Source: Desulfosarcinaceae bacterium
Lineage (GTDB): Bacteria; Desulfobacterota; Desulfobacteria; Desulfobacterales; Desulfosarcinaceae
Direction of reading: 5' to 3'
Assembly: GCA_030066015.1 (NCBI GenBank)
Contig: JASJCL010000038.1
Span: forward strand, 1-64,000
DNA: 64,000 nucleotides
The notes below the pieces were generated by a model. The model was not told where the DNA came from. It saw only the letters and a list, made by a program, of their open reading frames with translations, and made no database searches. Shown here in pieces: positions 53,750 to 62,286 of the stretch. The position numbers were made by a program, and so were the translations under genes. How positions within the stretch are numbered: the stretch's first letter is position 1; each line of letters opens with the position of its first letter.

Positions 53750-54337
53750 ATGCGCAAACCCCCCTTGCTCAACGCACCCCACCTGCGTTCGTTGATCGAC
53801 GCCTTCCCCTCGCCCATGTTCATCGTAGACGAGGATCTGGTCATCCACGACGCCAATCGGTCCTCGCTGGCCCTGTTCGAGAACGATCTGGAGGAGAGCC
53901 TGGACCGGCTCTGCGGCGACAGCCTCAAATGCGTCCACGCCCAAACCTTCCCCAAGGGCTGCGGGGCGACCCCGTGGTGTCCACAGTGTGTCATCCGCCA
54001 ATCGACCAAGGCGGTGCTGAGCGGCGAGACCGCCTTCAAGCAGGTCACCAGCATGACCCTCATGCGAGACGGCCACCCGAAGGACTTGAACTTTCTGGTC
54101 ACCGGCGCCCCTTTTCCCTATGCCGATCGGCAGTATATTCTGTTGACATTTGAGGACATTACCGAACTCTCGACGCTGCGCAAGATCATTCCCATCTGCT
54201 CCTTTTGTCGCAAGGTGAGGGATGACAAAAACTATTGGCAGCAGGTCGAGGCCTACCTCGAAAAATACGCGGACATCCGATTCAGTCACGGCCTCTGCCC
54301 AGAGTGCATCGAGAAACACTACGCCGACGACATCTGA
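53750..54337 (+). CDS. PAS-domain protein with two cysteine-rich motifs (second copy)
   Basis: A 195-residue relative of the protein at 16827. The PAS-like fold (about 10-145) contains LKCVHAQTFPKGCGATPWCPQCVIR, and the C-terminal tail shows IPICSFCRKVRDD, a YWQQVEAYLEK helix and FSHGLCPECIEKHY. The conserved spacing of the two cysteine sets suggests one or two metal sites in a sensor with no output domain of its own. The start has GGAGC after AGGAGC-rich sequence, at ATG 53750. It follows a kinase gene by 257 bases, as its relative precedes one, so linkage to kinases is a shared feature. Confidence 0.75.
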   Translation: MRKPPLLNAPHLRSLIDAFPSPMFIVDEDLVIHDANRSSLALFENDLEESLDRLCGDSLKCVHAQTFPKGCGATPWCPQCVIRQSTKAVLSGETAFKQVTSMTLMRDGHPKDLNFLVTGAPFPYADRQYILLTFEDITELSTLRKIIPICSFCRKVRDDKNYWQQVEAYLEKYADIRFSHGLCPECIEKHYADDI

Positions 54338-54382
54338 GGCCGCACCACCGTCAGCGAGAGCGGTTTGGTGCTTTGGGTTCGA

Positions 54383-55432
54383 TCAATCCGGTTGCCAGAT
54401 CGATTGGGTGCGGTCAGCGCAACGGAGCGTTTCGCACGCCAGGCCTTCTTGGGCCGCAAGGCGCAGACGAGGTCGCGCGAACATCCGCCGAAGGCTGTCC
54501 AGGTTGGCTTTTTTGTGTCCCAAAAGGCGGGAAATTTCGTGGGGTGGGGCATAGATGGTGGGCGCCTGCGGCAGTGGTTGCAGCTGCGCCAGCAGCCGAT
54601 GCGCCGCCGCTCGGTACAGTTGGGCGTAGACCAGATGGCCAAAGGCCGGATGATGGGGCCCCCCGAGGACGACGGCAGGGTCTTCTAACCCCTCGGCCGC
54701 CTGCAGGCCAATGCGAATAACGCCGATACGGTGTTGATGGAAGAGGCGCACCAACATGGCGGCCTGATCCAGGGCCTCGGTCAACGTCAGCGGGGTGTAT
54801 TCTCCGGCCGTGAAGGCGCTGGCCAGGGCGCTGCCGGCAAGCACCAGGGTCGGGTAGATGCGCACGAAATCGGGCCCCAGCGCCGCGACGGCCCGGGCGC
54901 TGGTCAGTGCCCTGCGGGCGGTGTCGCCCGGCAGCCCCAGCATGAGCTGAATGCCGGTTTGGTAACCCTTGGTCTGAAGCTGTTCCATGGCCCTGCGGGC
55001 GTCGGCGGCCGTATGCCCCCGTTTGGACCGGTCGAGCACCACTTCGTTCATGGATTGAACGCCCAGCTCGACGGTCTCGATGGGGTAGGGCGCGATCCAG
55101 GCGAGACGCTCGGCGGTGATGGTGTCGGGTCGGGTGGAGAAGCGGATGCCGGCGATCTGCCCCCTGTCGAGCCAGGGCTGCAGACCCTCCAGCAGGGCCG
55201 TCAGGGTCCTCCGCGGCAGCCCCAAAAAATTGCCCCCGTAGAAGGCCACTTGGGCCGGGCCGCGGTCACGACCGGCGGTGGCCAGGTGTTCAGCGATACG
55301 GGTTTCCAGTTGTATCTGCGTTGATGCTGGGGCGGTTTCGGCCGTAATGGCGTGCTGGTCGCAGAAGATACAGCGGTGCGGGCACCCCTGGTGGGGGATA
55401 AAGATGGGGATGATGAGGGGCCTGGGGGGCAT
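54383..55432 (-). CDS. Radical SAM protein (Elp3/YhcC-like)
   Basis: A 349-residue radical SAM enzyme. The cluster motif is CPHRCIFC (about 16-23), followed by FYGGNF, STRPDTI and ETVELGVQSM, features of the Elp3-like subgroup that includes coproporphyrinogen and tRNA-modifying relatives. No acetyltransferase domain is present. It lies just downstream of rnc (3 bases between them), so it is probably cotranscribed. The substrate is not known. Confidence 0.85.
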   Translation of the reverse strand: MPPRPLIIPIFIPHQGCPHRCIFCDQHAITAETAPASTQIQLETRIAEHLATAGRDRGPAQVAFYGGNFLGLPRRTLTALLEGLQPWLDRGQIAGIRFSTRPDTITAERLAWIAPYPIETVELGVQSMNEVVLDRSKRGHTAADARRAMEQLQTKGYQTGIQLMLGLPGDTARRALTSARAVAALGPDFVRIYPTLVLAGSALASAFTAGEYTPLTLTEALDQAAMLVRLFHQHRIGVIRIGLQAAEGLEDPAVVLGGPHHPAFGHLVYAQLYRAAAHRLLAQLQPLPQAPTIYAPPHEISRLLGHKKANLDSLRRMFARPRLRLAAQEGLACETLRCADRTQSIWQPD

Positions 55433-55435
55433 GGG

Positions 55436-56158
55436 TCAGGATCCGGGATGGATCAGGCCCGCCTCCTTGAGGCGTGCTAACCCCATCTGTGCGGCTGCCT
55501 GTTCGGCCTTTTTTTTGCTGCCGCCCTCACCCTCGGCCGTCAGCCCGCAGATCCTGACTGCAACGCGAAAGATCTTGCGATGGTCCGGTCCGCTCTCTCC
55601 AACCACCTGGTAGCTGGGTACCGCTTGGTGGCGCAGTTGCACCGCCTCCTGTAGACGGGATTTGTAATCCGAATGGTGGTGATGGGAGGGAATGTCGCGC
55701 AACAGCGTCTGATAGAGCTGCTGGACGACGTGCGCGGCAGTGTCCAGCCCGCCGTCGAGGTAGAGGGCCGCCAAGGCCGCCTCGAAGGCATCGGCCAGGA
55801 GGGAGCTCTTGTCGCGACCGTCGGTCTGGGCTTCGCCTTTGCCCAATCTTAGGTGGCGTCCCAGATCCAGTTGGCGGGCCAGCGCCGCCAGCTGCGGTTC
55901 GCTGACCAGCTTGGCGCGGGTACGAGAGAGGTCCCCCTCCCGCATGTCGGGATAGGTCTGCATCAGCAGTTGACCGATGATGAGGTTGAGGACCGCATCG
56001 CCGAGGAATTCGAGCCGTTCGTTGTCCCGCCGGTTCTCCTGAGGATGTTCGTTGACCCAGGAGCTGTGACGCAGGGCTTCCACCAGAAGTGCCCTGTCAT
56101 TGAACCGGTAGCCCAGCCGATTTTCCAGGGCGGCGATGTCGTCCGATCGCGGTCGCAT
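55436..56158 (-). CDS. rnc: Ribonuclease III
   Basis: A 240-residue double-stranded RNA endonuclease for rRNA and mRNA processing. The signature ERLEFLGDAVLNL (about 47-59), the second acidic cluster (KSSLLADAFEA, about 120) and the C-terminal dsRNA-binding domain (about 163-235, GGSKKKAEQAAAQMGLARL) are intact. It lies between the PHP-domain gene upstream and the radical SAM gene downstream. Confidence 0.97.
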   Translation of the reverse strand: MRPRSDDIAALENRLGYRFNDRALLVEALRHSSWVNEHPQENRRDNERLEFLGDAVLNLIIGQLLMQTYPDMREGDLSRTRAKLVSEPQLAALARQLDLGRHLRLGKGEAQTDGRDKSSLLADAFEAALAALYLDGGLDTAAHVVQQLYQTLLRDIPSHHHHSDYKSRLQEAVQLRHQAVPSYQVVGESGPDHRKIFRVAVRICGLTAEGEGGSKKKAEQAAAQMGLARLKEAGLIHPGS

Positions 56159-56170
56159 CTTGAAGGTCCT

Positions 56171-57043
56171 TCAGGCGAGGGCGGCGTCGAGCGCCTCATA
56201 GATGGCGTAGGGCACATGGAAGCCGCCGCTACCGCAGCCCATCTCGATACCGGGCGAGTTCTGCCCATGGAAATCGGTGCCACCGCTGACCAGGAGATGG
56301 TGCGTGCCGGCCAGCGCCTCAAAGGCTGCCGTGTCCGCCGCGGAATGTTGGGGGTAATACGCCTCCACGCCCCCCAAGCCCATCTCGCACAACTCTGCAA
56401 TGAGGCGCGCGCGTGCTGCCGCCGTCACCTCCACCAATCCCGGATGGGCCAAAACGGCGATTCCGCCGGCATTGCGAATGAGGGCGATGGCGTCCTTGCT
56501 GGCGATCCGCTCCTTGTCCCGGTAGGCGGGTTTGCCTTTGCCCAAATAGCGGTCAAAGGCCTCGTCCATGGTGGCCACCACCCCTTTTTCCATGAGCACC
56601 TGCGCGATGTGGGGACGCCCCGCCATGCTGCCACCGACCTTGGCCGCCACCTCCGCCATCGTGATGCGGATGCCCAGCGCGTTGAGGGCGTCGACGATGC
56701 GGGGATTGCGGTTTTCACGGGCCGCCTTGAGCTGTGCCAAAGCGTCGTTCAGCGGTCTGTCATGGGGGTCGATGCCATAGCCCAGGATGTGAAGGCTGCC
56801 GGGGATGCCATACCCCTCCGGGGGAGCCGCACTGATTTCGATACCACTGAGCAGATGCAGACCGTCGGGCCGCTCCATGTCCAGAGCGGCGGCGGTCCCC
56901 GTCAGGGTGTCGTGATCGGTGATGGCGATGGCAGATAGGTTCAACTGAGCGGCGCGCTGGATGATGGCGGCTGGGCTCAGGGTGCCGTCCGAGGCGGTTG
57001 AGTGAATGTGCAGGTCAATCCCGGAGGCGGGTTTACAATCCAA
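56171..57043 (-). CDS. PHP-domain phosphoesterase (TTG start)
   Basis: A protein of about 290 residues with the PHP fold: metal-binding DLHIHSTASDGT at the N-terminus, ITDHDTL, SGIEI, AHPGLVE and GGTDFHG. It resembles RNase AM/YciV-type 3',5'-nucleoside bisphosphate phosphatases. An ATG in this frame at 57148 lies within dksA and would add residues foreign to the fold; the most likely start is TTG at 57043, which overlaps the last codons of dksA by 11 bases and has GAGAAAG upstream. The overlap implies translational coupling with dksA. Confidence 0.85.
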   Translation of the reverse strand: MDCKPASGIDLHIHSTASDGTLSPAAIIQRAAQLNLSAIAITDHDTLTGTAAALDMERPDGLHLLSGIEISAAPPEGYGIPGSLHILGYGIDPHDRPLNDALAQLKAARENRNPRIVDALNALGIRITMAEVAAKVGGSMAGRPHIAQVLMEKGVVATMDEAFDRYLGKGKPAYRDKERIASKDAIALIRNAGGIAVLAHPGLVEVTAAARARLIAELCEMGLGGVEAYYPQHSAADTAAFEALAGTHHLLVSGGTDFHGQNSPGIEMGCGSGGFHVPYAIYEALDAALA

Positions 57044-57395
57044 GGGCTTTCTCGAAGGCTTCCTCTTTGGTTTTGCAATCGATGCACTGGGTCGTAACGG
57101 GACGCGCCTTGAGGCGCTCCAGTGAGATGTCGTCCCCGCATTTTTCACAAATACCGAAAGTGTTGTTGTCGATGCGATCGAGAGCCTTCTTCACTTTCTT
57201 GATCAGCTTGTGTTCACGGTCGCGAATGCGCAGCATGAAGTTGCGATCAGATTCCAGAGTGGCGCGGTCAGTGGGGTCGGGAAAATTCTCTTTGGGGGCC
57301 GTCATGCCCGAAACCGTATCGTCGGCGTGGCTGAGGAGCTCTTCTAGCCTCTGTTTCAACAACTCTTCGAAATACTTGATGTCTTTTTCGTCCAT
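57033..57395 (-). CDS. dksA: DksA/TraR-family transcription factor
   Basis: A 120-residue DksA-like protein with the N-terminal coiled coil (about 1-75, including DPTDRATLESDRNF) and the C4 zinc finger (CEKCGDDISLERL...CIDC). DksA acts with ppGpp on RNA polymerase to adjust rRNA and amino-acid operon transcription. The coiled-coil tip shows D-x-x-D-R-A, fitting DksA rather than TraR. It is upstream of the PHP gene, whose start overlaps its stop. Confidence 0.94.
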   Translation of the reverse strand: MDEKDIKYFEELLKQRLEELLSHADDTVSGMTAPKENFPDPTDRATLESDRNFMLRIRDREHKLIKKVKKALDRIDNNTFGICEKCGDDISLERLKARPVTTQCIDCKTKEEAFEKALGL

Positions 57396-57561
57396 GGTAT
57401 GCGACCTCTACTGTCCTGATATGGGAAGTGTAGACTCATCCATAGTTTAGAGAAAAGAGTCTCCTAACACAAAAGAAAAATATAGTAAAGGCGTTTGGCC
57501 CGGTCTCGGCAGATGGGCTGTCGCGCCCCAATGGCGGCGTCCACCCGCCGGAACCACGCGC

Positions 57562-58518
57562 CTACCCCTCGATGGCGGAGAGGTACGCTTCCAGGCTGGC
57601 CTTGTCGGAAACGTTGAACAATTTTGGGGCATTGCCGTTGGGAGCGTACGCTTTGGGCAGGCTTTTCTTGACGAGCCCGGTGAGTACCTTACCAGGACCC
57701 AATTCGACGAAGTGCTCCACCTGTTCGGCCGCCATGCGCTGGACCGTATCATACCAGCGCACCGGGCTGCACAATTGACGGGCCATGAGATCGCGCACCG
57801 CTTCGGCCGCGCCGCAGGTGGCCGCCGTGACGTTGTGCAGCACGGGCAGCTTGGGCGTCGAGAAGGTCACCGTCTGCAAGAATTCGCTGAAATCCGCTTC
57901 GGCACCGCGAATCAGCTCGCTATGCCAGGCCCCGCTGACCTTGAGGGGGATCGCTTTGGCGCCCTGCGCCTTGGCCAGGGCGGATACGGCTTTGACCGCC
58001 GCCGGTGCACCGGTGGTGACGATCTGTTCGGCGGTGTTGTGGTTGGCCACGGAGACGGGGCCCTGGTCGGTGACCGCCGCCACGAGGGTGTCCAGCGTTT
58101 CCCTTGGGATGCCGATCACAGCGTGCATGGCGCCTTTGTGGCGGGTGGCTTCACGGTGCATGAGCTCACCACGCCGGTGCACCAGACGCAGGGTATCGGC
58201 ATCGCTGAGCACCTCGGCCGCCCTCAGGGCGCTGTATTCACCCAGACTGTGACCGGCGGCCAAGTCCGCCTCGATGCCCGCTTTGCGCACCGCTGCCAAA
58301 CAGATCAGGTTGATGGTGGTGACAGCGGGCTGCAGGTTCACCGTCTCGGTGAGGGTCTGCATGGGACCTTCGAAACAGAGCTGACGAATGGGGAGCCCGG
58401 TGACCGCCTCTGCGGTCTCCATAATGTCGCGGGCGAATGCGAAGCTCTCGTACAGATCGGCACCCATGCCGACCGTCTGGGAGCCCTGGCCGGGAAAGAG
58501 GAAGGCGGTTTTGGGCAC
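57562..58518 (-). CDS. fabD: Malonyl-CoA:ACP transacylase
   Basis: A 318-residue FabD enzyme that loads malonyl groups on ACP for fatty acid synthesis. The N-terminal FLFPGQGSQ, catalytic Ser in AGHSLGEYSAL (about 90) and the His in GAWHSELI are clear. GTG at 58518 is preferred because AAGGAGG precedes it; the ATG at 58551 has no such site. No other fab genes are next to it; the hemA gene upstream is 77 bases away. Confidence 0.96.
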   Translation of the reverse strand: MPKTAFLFPGQGSQTVGMGADLYESFAFARDIMETAEAVTGLPIRQLCFEGPMQTLTETVNLQPAVTTINLICLAAVRKAGIEADLAAGHSLGEYSALRAAEVLSDADTLRLVHRRGELMHREATRHKGAMHAVIGIPRETLDTLVAAVTDQGPVSVANHNTAEQIVTTGAPAAVKAVSALAKAQGAKAIPLKVSGAWHSELIRGAEADFSEFLQTVTFSTPKLPVLHNVTAATCGAAEAVRDLMARQLCSPVRWYDTVQRMAAEQVEHFVELGPGKVLTGLVKKSLPKAYAPNGNAPKLFNVSDKASLEAYLSAIEG

Positions 58519-58595
58519 GGTGGAACCTCCTTGGAACGGGTTGTCGGTCACTCGCCGAAGTCGGCTCGGACAAGGGTTGGGGGGTTGATGGCGAT

Positions 58596-59870
58596 TCAGG
58601 GATCGAGTTCAAACAGCTTTTGGGTAATGTCAATGACGGCGGCCCGGTTGCTTTCCGCCTGACACCCATCACTCTTCAAAAAGCGGGTCGGACCGTGAAG
58701 GAGCTTTTGGGTGATGGCGTGGGTCATGCGCGCGATGGCTTTGCGATCGGCATCCGAGAGATGCTCAAGGCCCTGAAGGGCCTTTTCGGTCTCTAACTTG
58801 GCCACGCCGTCAAAGCGAGCCCGCAGGGCCACGATGGTGGGCACCACCTCGAGGCTCTGGAGCCAGCGTCCGAAATGGATGGCGGCTTCGTCAATCATCC
58901 GCTCTGCGCGGATCGCCTCCCGCTGCCGGTCTTCGATGTTCTCGTCCACCACCCCTTTCAAATCGTCGATGTCATAGACGTAGGCGTTGTTGAGGCGATT
59001 GATGGCCGGGTCGATGTCCCGCGGCACGGCGATGTCGATGAAGAAGAGGGGCCGGTTACGGCGCTTGCGCATAACGCCTTTGACCTGGTCGCGCTCGATG
59101 ACCACCCCAGGGGCGCCGGTGGAGCTGATGATGATGTCAACCGTTTCCAATGCCGCGGGGATCTCCTCTATGCGCAGGGCAGCGCCCTTGTACTTCCCGG
59201 CCAGCTCCACGGCCCGCTCGAAGGTGCGGTTGGCCACATGGATGGTGCCCGACCGCTGCCGCAAGAGGTGCTCTACCGCCAATTCGGCCATCTCGCCGGC
59301 CCCGATGAGGAGTACCTGCTTCTCATCCAGCGTTCCAAAGATCTTCCGGGCCAGTTCGATGGCGGCGTAGCTGATGCTGACGGCGTGGTCGCCGATGCCC
59401 GTCTCGGTGCGGATCCGCTTGGCAACGAAGAAGGTGCGGTGCAGCAGGCGATTGAGGATGGGCCCGGAGGCCTTCTCAGTGGTGGCGGTGCGGTAGGCCG
59501 CTTTCATCTGACCCAGAATCTGGGGTTCGCCCACCACCAGGGAATCCAGGCTGGCGGCGACCCGAAAAACATGTTTGACCGCCGCTTCCCCACGGTGGAG
59601 ATAGAGATGGTCCGCGAAGTTTTCCAGGGCGATCTGTTTGTGTGTGGCGAGGAACGCTTTGGTGGCGGCAATGGCCGTTTCGGGTTGGGGACTGACCAGG
59701 AGCGCTTCCACCCGGTTGCAGGTGGAGATCAGAACCGCCTCGGCGACCCCATCGAGCCGCTTGAGGGCCGCCGTCGCGGCGACGCTCTCCTCGTCGTTGA
59801 AGGCCAGGCATTCGCGGACCGCCACCGGCGCGGTTTTATGGTTCAGTCCTATGAGCAGAATCTCGTGCAT
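58596..59870 (-). CDS. hemA: Glutamyl-tRNA reductase
   Basis: A 424-residue HemA that reduces glutamyl-tRNA to glutamate-1-semialdehyde, the first committed step of C5 tetrapyrrole synthesis. IGLNHKTAPVAVRE, the catalytic Cys in STCNRVE (about 50), VVGEPQILGQ and the NADPH domain (LLIGAGEMAE, about 190) are present. Genes for a CcsA-like protein and precorrin-2 dehydrogenase precede it in the same run, a usual heme/siroheme arrangement in sulfate reducers, where siroheme serves the sulfite reductase. Confidence 0.97.
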   Translation of the reverse strand: MHEILLIGLNHKTAPVAVRECLAFNDEESVAATAALKRLDGVAEAVLISTCNRVEALLVSPQPETAIAATKAFLATHKQIALENFADHLYLHRGEAAVKHVFRVAASLDSLVVGEPQILGQMKAAYRTATTEKASGPILNRLLHRTFFVAKRIRTETGIGDHAVSISYAAIELARKIFGTLDEKQVLLIGAGEMAELAVEHLLRQRSGTIHVANRTFERAVELAGKYKGAALRIEEIPAALETVDIIISSTGAPGVVIERDQVKGVMRKRRNRPLFFIDIAVPRDIDPAINRLNNAYVYDIDDLKGVVDENIEDRQREAIRAERMIDEAAIHFGRWLQSLEVVPTIVALRARFDGVAKLETEKALQGLEHLSDADRKAIARMTHAITQKLLHGPTRFLKSDGCQAESNRAAVIDITQKLFELDP

Positions 59871-59903
59871 GCGTTCGTACTAACAACCCAGTGATCGCCC
59901 GGC

Positions 59904-60725
59904 TCACCAGTTGGTGAACTGGCCGTGATGTCCCTTGAGTAAGAAGTTTACCCCCAGGAAGGTGAACAGCATCACCCCGAAGCCAATGATGCTCATCCAG
60001 GCGGCCCGTCGCCCGCGCCAGCCCACGGCGAGGCGCTCGTGGAGAAGAATGGCGTAGAACAGCCAGGTGATAGCCGACCACACCTCCTTGGGGTCCCAGC
60101 TCCAGAACCGTCCCCAGACCGATTTGGCGTAAACGATGCCGGTCACCAGCCCAACGGTGAGGAGGGTGAAGCCGGACACGATACACGCGTAGCCGGTGTT
60201 GTCAAGCAACTCCAGGGAGGGCAGGCGCTTGAAAAAGAAGCCCCGGCTCTTGCGTTTAATGGTGGACTCCTGGAGGAGATAGAGGATCCCCGCCCCGGCG
60301 GCCAGGGCCAGCGCTGCGTCTCCCAGGAAGATCGTGACGATGTGGGCCACCAGCCACATACTTTTCAGCAGCTCGGGGCGCGCCACGGATGTCTTGGGCA
60401 GATTGTACGCAACCAACAGAATAAAGACCGCCAAGGGAGCCGTGTAGACGCCCAATACGTTGAGCTTGTACCGGTAGTGCAGCCCCAGAAAGGCGGCCAC
60501 CAGAGCCCAGGCGGCCACACTGAGCGTCTCGTAAAGGTTGGTGACCGGGATATGGCCGCTCGTCCAGAAACCGGCCAACAACGCAGCGGTATGGATGCAG
60601 AAGCCTGCCAACAAGAAACCGTAGCCCCCTCTGTGCATGGGGGGGCGCTGCAGAAAAAGGAAAGCGAAGTAGCCTGCGCTGCTGGCCAGGTAGCAGAAGA
60701 TGGTCAAAACGATCAGCAGATCCAT
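59904..60725 (-). CDS. CcsA/ResC-like cytochrome c assembly protein
   Basis: An integral membrane protein of about 273 residues with about eight membrane segments and the haem-handling tryptophan-rich motif VWGRFWSWDPKEVWSAI. It resembles CcsA/HemX proteins that lie beside hemA and help deliver haem to apocytochrome c. I prefer ATG 60725, with AGGGAC ahead of it; ATG 60740 is possible. A long frame upstream to 61157 is antisense-like low-complexity sequence and is not part of the protein. It ends 33 bases before hemA. Confidence 0.9.
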   Translation of the reverse strand: MDLLIVLTIFCYLASSAGYFAFLFLQRPPMHRGGYGFLLAGFCIHTAALLAGFWTSGHIPVTNLYETLSVAAWALVAAFLGLHYRYKLNVLGVYTAPLAVFILLVAYNLPKTSVARPELLKSMWLVAHIVTIFLGDAALALAAGAGILYLLQESTIKRKSRGFFFKRLPSLELLDNTGYACIVSGFTLLTVGLVTGIVYAKSVWGRFWSWDPKEVWSAITWLFYAILLHERLAVGWRGRRAAWMSIIGFGVMLFTFLGVNFLLKGHHGQFTNW

Positions 60726-60820
60726 AAGTGTCCCTAACATCCGTGGCGGGCGATCTCGGTCAGGCGTTCTGCCCGGCTCGCCGGTTGATCCATGCGTGCG
60801 TCGTACGGCATGCTGGCCGC

Positions 60821-61480
60821 TCACTCGGCCAGAAGGCCCTCCAGGTCGTAGTCCGGTCCCAGGACCGCTGCCAGCAAGGCGTCCACCTCCGCCGTGCGGT
60901 TCTCCTTGAGCAGCTCCAGCAGGCCACCGTCCAGCAGGGCGTTGAAACGTTGCCGATGCCCATCGGGATCGTGGCCCTCCGCCAGCAAACGACGGCGAAT
61001 GGCCCCCAACAGCGCGGTTAGCCGGGCGTACTCTGGGCCGAACTGGGATGCCAACTGTCGGCGCAGGCGCTTGGCGAGGGCGGGACTGCTGCCCGCGGTA
61101 GTGATAGCCAAGGTCAGATCGCCTTGATTGACGACCGCCGGCAGGATAAAATCGCACAATTCCGGCTGATCGGCAATATTACAGAGGATACGTTGGCGGG
61201 CTGCCTCCTGTCGAATGCGCCGGTTCAAGGCGCCGTCGTTCGTGGCGGCAAAGACCAGAAAGGCGTCCTTCATGTCCAGGGCGCTGTAGGGGCGCTTCTC
61301 GAGCGTGAGGCGTTCGTGGGATCCCAGGGCCTCGAGGTCGGCGGTCATTTTGGGGCTGATCACCGTTACCCGCGCCCCGCTGGCCAGGAGCCGTTTGACC
61401 TTGCGGGCGCCGACCCTGCCGCCGCCCACGACCAGACAGGTGCGCCCGTCGAGGTCTATGCAGAGGGGATAGTAGCGCAT
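60821..61480 (-). CDS. Precorrin-2 dehydrogenase / sirohydrochlorin ferrochelatase-like (SirC/CysG N-terminal)
   Basis: A 219-residue protein with an NAD-binding fold (CLVVGGGRVGARKVKRLL, about 16) and the family segments VFAATND and FILPAVVNQGDLTLAITTAGSSPALAKRLR. It oxidises precorrin-2 to sirohydrochlorin and, in related proteins, inserts iron. This provides siroheme for sulfite reductases and supports the haem pathway of hemA. It overlaps the metallo-beta-lactamase gene upstream by 25 bases. Confidence 0.93.
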   Translation of the reverse strand: MRYYPLCIDLDGRTCLVVGGGRVGARKVKRLLASGARVTVISPKMTADLEALGSHERLTLEKRPYSALDMKDAFLVFAATNDGALNRRIRQEAARQRILCNIADQPELCDFILPAVVNQGDLTLAITTAGSSPALAKRLRRQLASQFGPEYARLTALLGAIRRRLLAEGHDPDGHRQRFNALLDGGLLELLKENRTAEVDALLAAVLGPDYDLEGLLAE

Positions 61481-62286
61481 CCGTTGGCACCTATCTCAAA
61501 GGTGAGCAGGTCGCGGGCCAGTGTTAGCGGTCCCTGATAGGTTTGCCGGCACTGGGCGGTGATATCCACGGTGTCGCATTCCGGATAGAAGTGGGTCAGC
61601 ACCAGATGGCCCACGCCCGCCTCACTGGCCATCCGGCCCGCTTCCGACGGGGTCAGATGGCCGGCGGTCTTCTCTTCGTCCGGCAGGGCACACTCACAGA
61701 TCAGCAGATTGGTTCCCGCAGCCAGGCGGACCAGTTCGGGCGTTACGTCGGTATCGCCCGAATAGACCAGGCTGGTGCCGTCGGGGGTTGAGAGACGGAA
61801 GCCGATGCTTTCCGGGGAATGGCGCATGGGGCGCGTGGCCAGTGAAAAGGTATCGCTACGAAATTGGCCCGGGCCCTCTGTCGGCATCTCGCGGATGGAG
61901 AAGGTGGCCGGTGGAAGGGCGATCCACTGACCGTATACCGCTGACAGCCCGTCGAAAAAGCGACGAAAACCCGCTCCTGCGATCACCGTCAAAGGCCGTT
62001 GGCGGCGCTCGCCGTCCGGATATTTGGTGGCAAACAGGAGAGGCACCAGCTCACTGGTGTGATCGGGGTGCAGGTGGCTGAAAAGCAGATGGCTGAGATC
62101 GAAGATGGTCGTTCCGGTTCTGAGCAGCCGCCGCATGGTCCCCGGCCCCAGGTCCAGCAGCAATTTGGTGGAACCGATGGCGGCCAGCACGGCGCATGAG
62201 CTGCGTGCCAAGGAGGGCACACAGGTGCCCGAGCCGAGAATCGTGACCCGCATCGCGGTCCCGCTGGTGTCCACGGCGCCCGTCAT
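61456..62286 (-). CDS. Metallo-beta-lactamase-fold hydrolase (RNase Z-like)
   Basis: A 276-residue protein. The metal-binding motif SHLHPDH (about 68) and later ligands in YSGDTDV and LTHFYPE are intact. The N-terminal VTILGSGTCVPS and ARSSCAV are typical of RNase Z-like enzymes, but the exosite of tRNase Z is not seen, so it may act on other phosphodiesters or cyclic compounds. The start overlaps the DHH gene end by 4 bases (ATGA), and the 3' end overlaps the siroheme gene. Confidence 0.85.
   Translation of the reverse strand: MTGAVDTSGTAMRVTILGSGTCVPSLARSSCAVLAAIGSTKLLLDLGPGTMRRLLRTGTTIFDLSHLLFSHLHPDHTSELVPLLFATKYPDGERRQRPLTVIAGAGFRRFFDGLSAVYGQWIALPPATFSIREMPTEGPGQFRSDTFSLATRPMRHSPESIGFRLSTPDGTSLVYSGDTDVTPELVRLAAGTNLLICECALPDEEKTAGHLTPSEAGRMASEAGVGHLVLTHFYPECDTVDITAQCRQTYQGPLTLARDLLTFEIGANGCATIPSA

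Noticed and set aside
60726-61157. N-terminal extension of the CcsA-like protein
   Set aside because: Overlaps the siroheme gene in another frame, is Arg/Pro/Gly-rich and lacks a start signal; the membrane protein starts near 60725.
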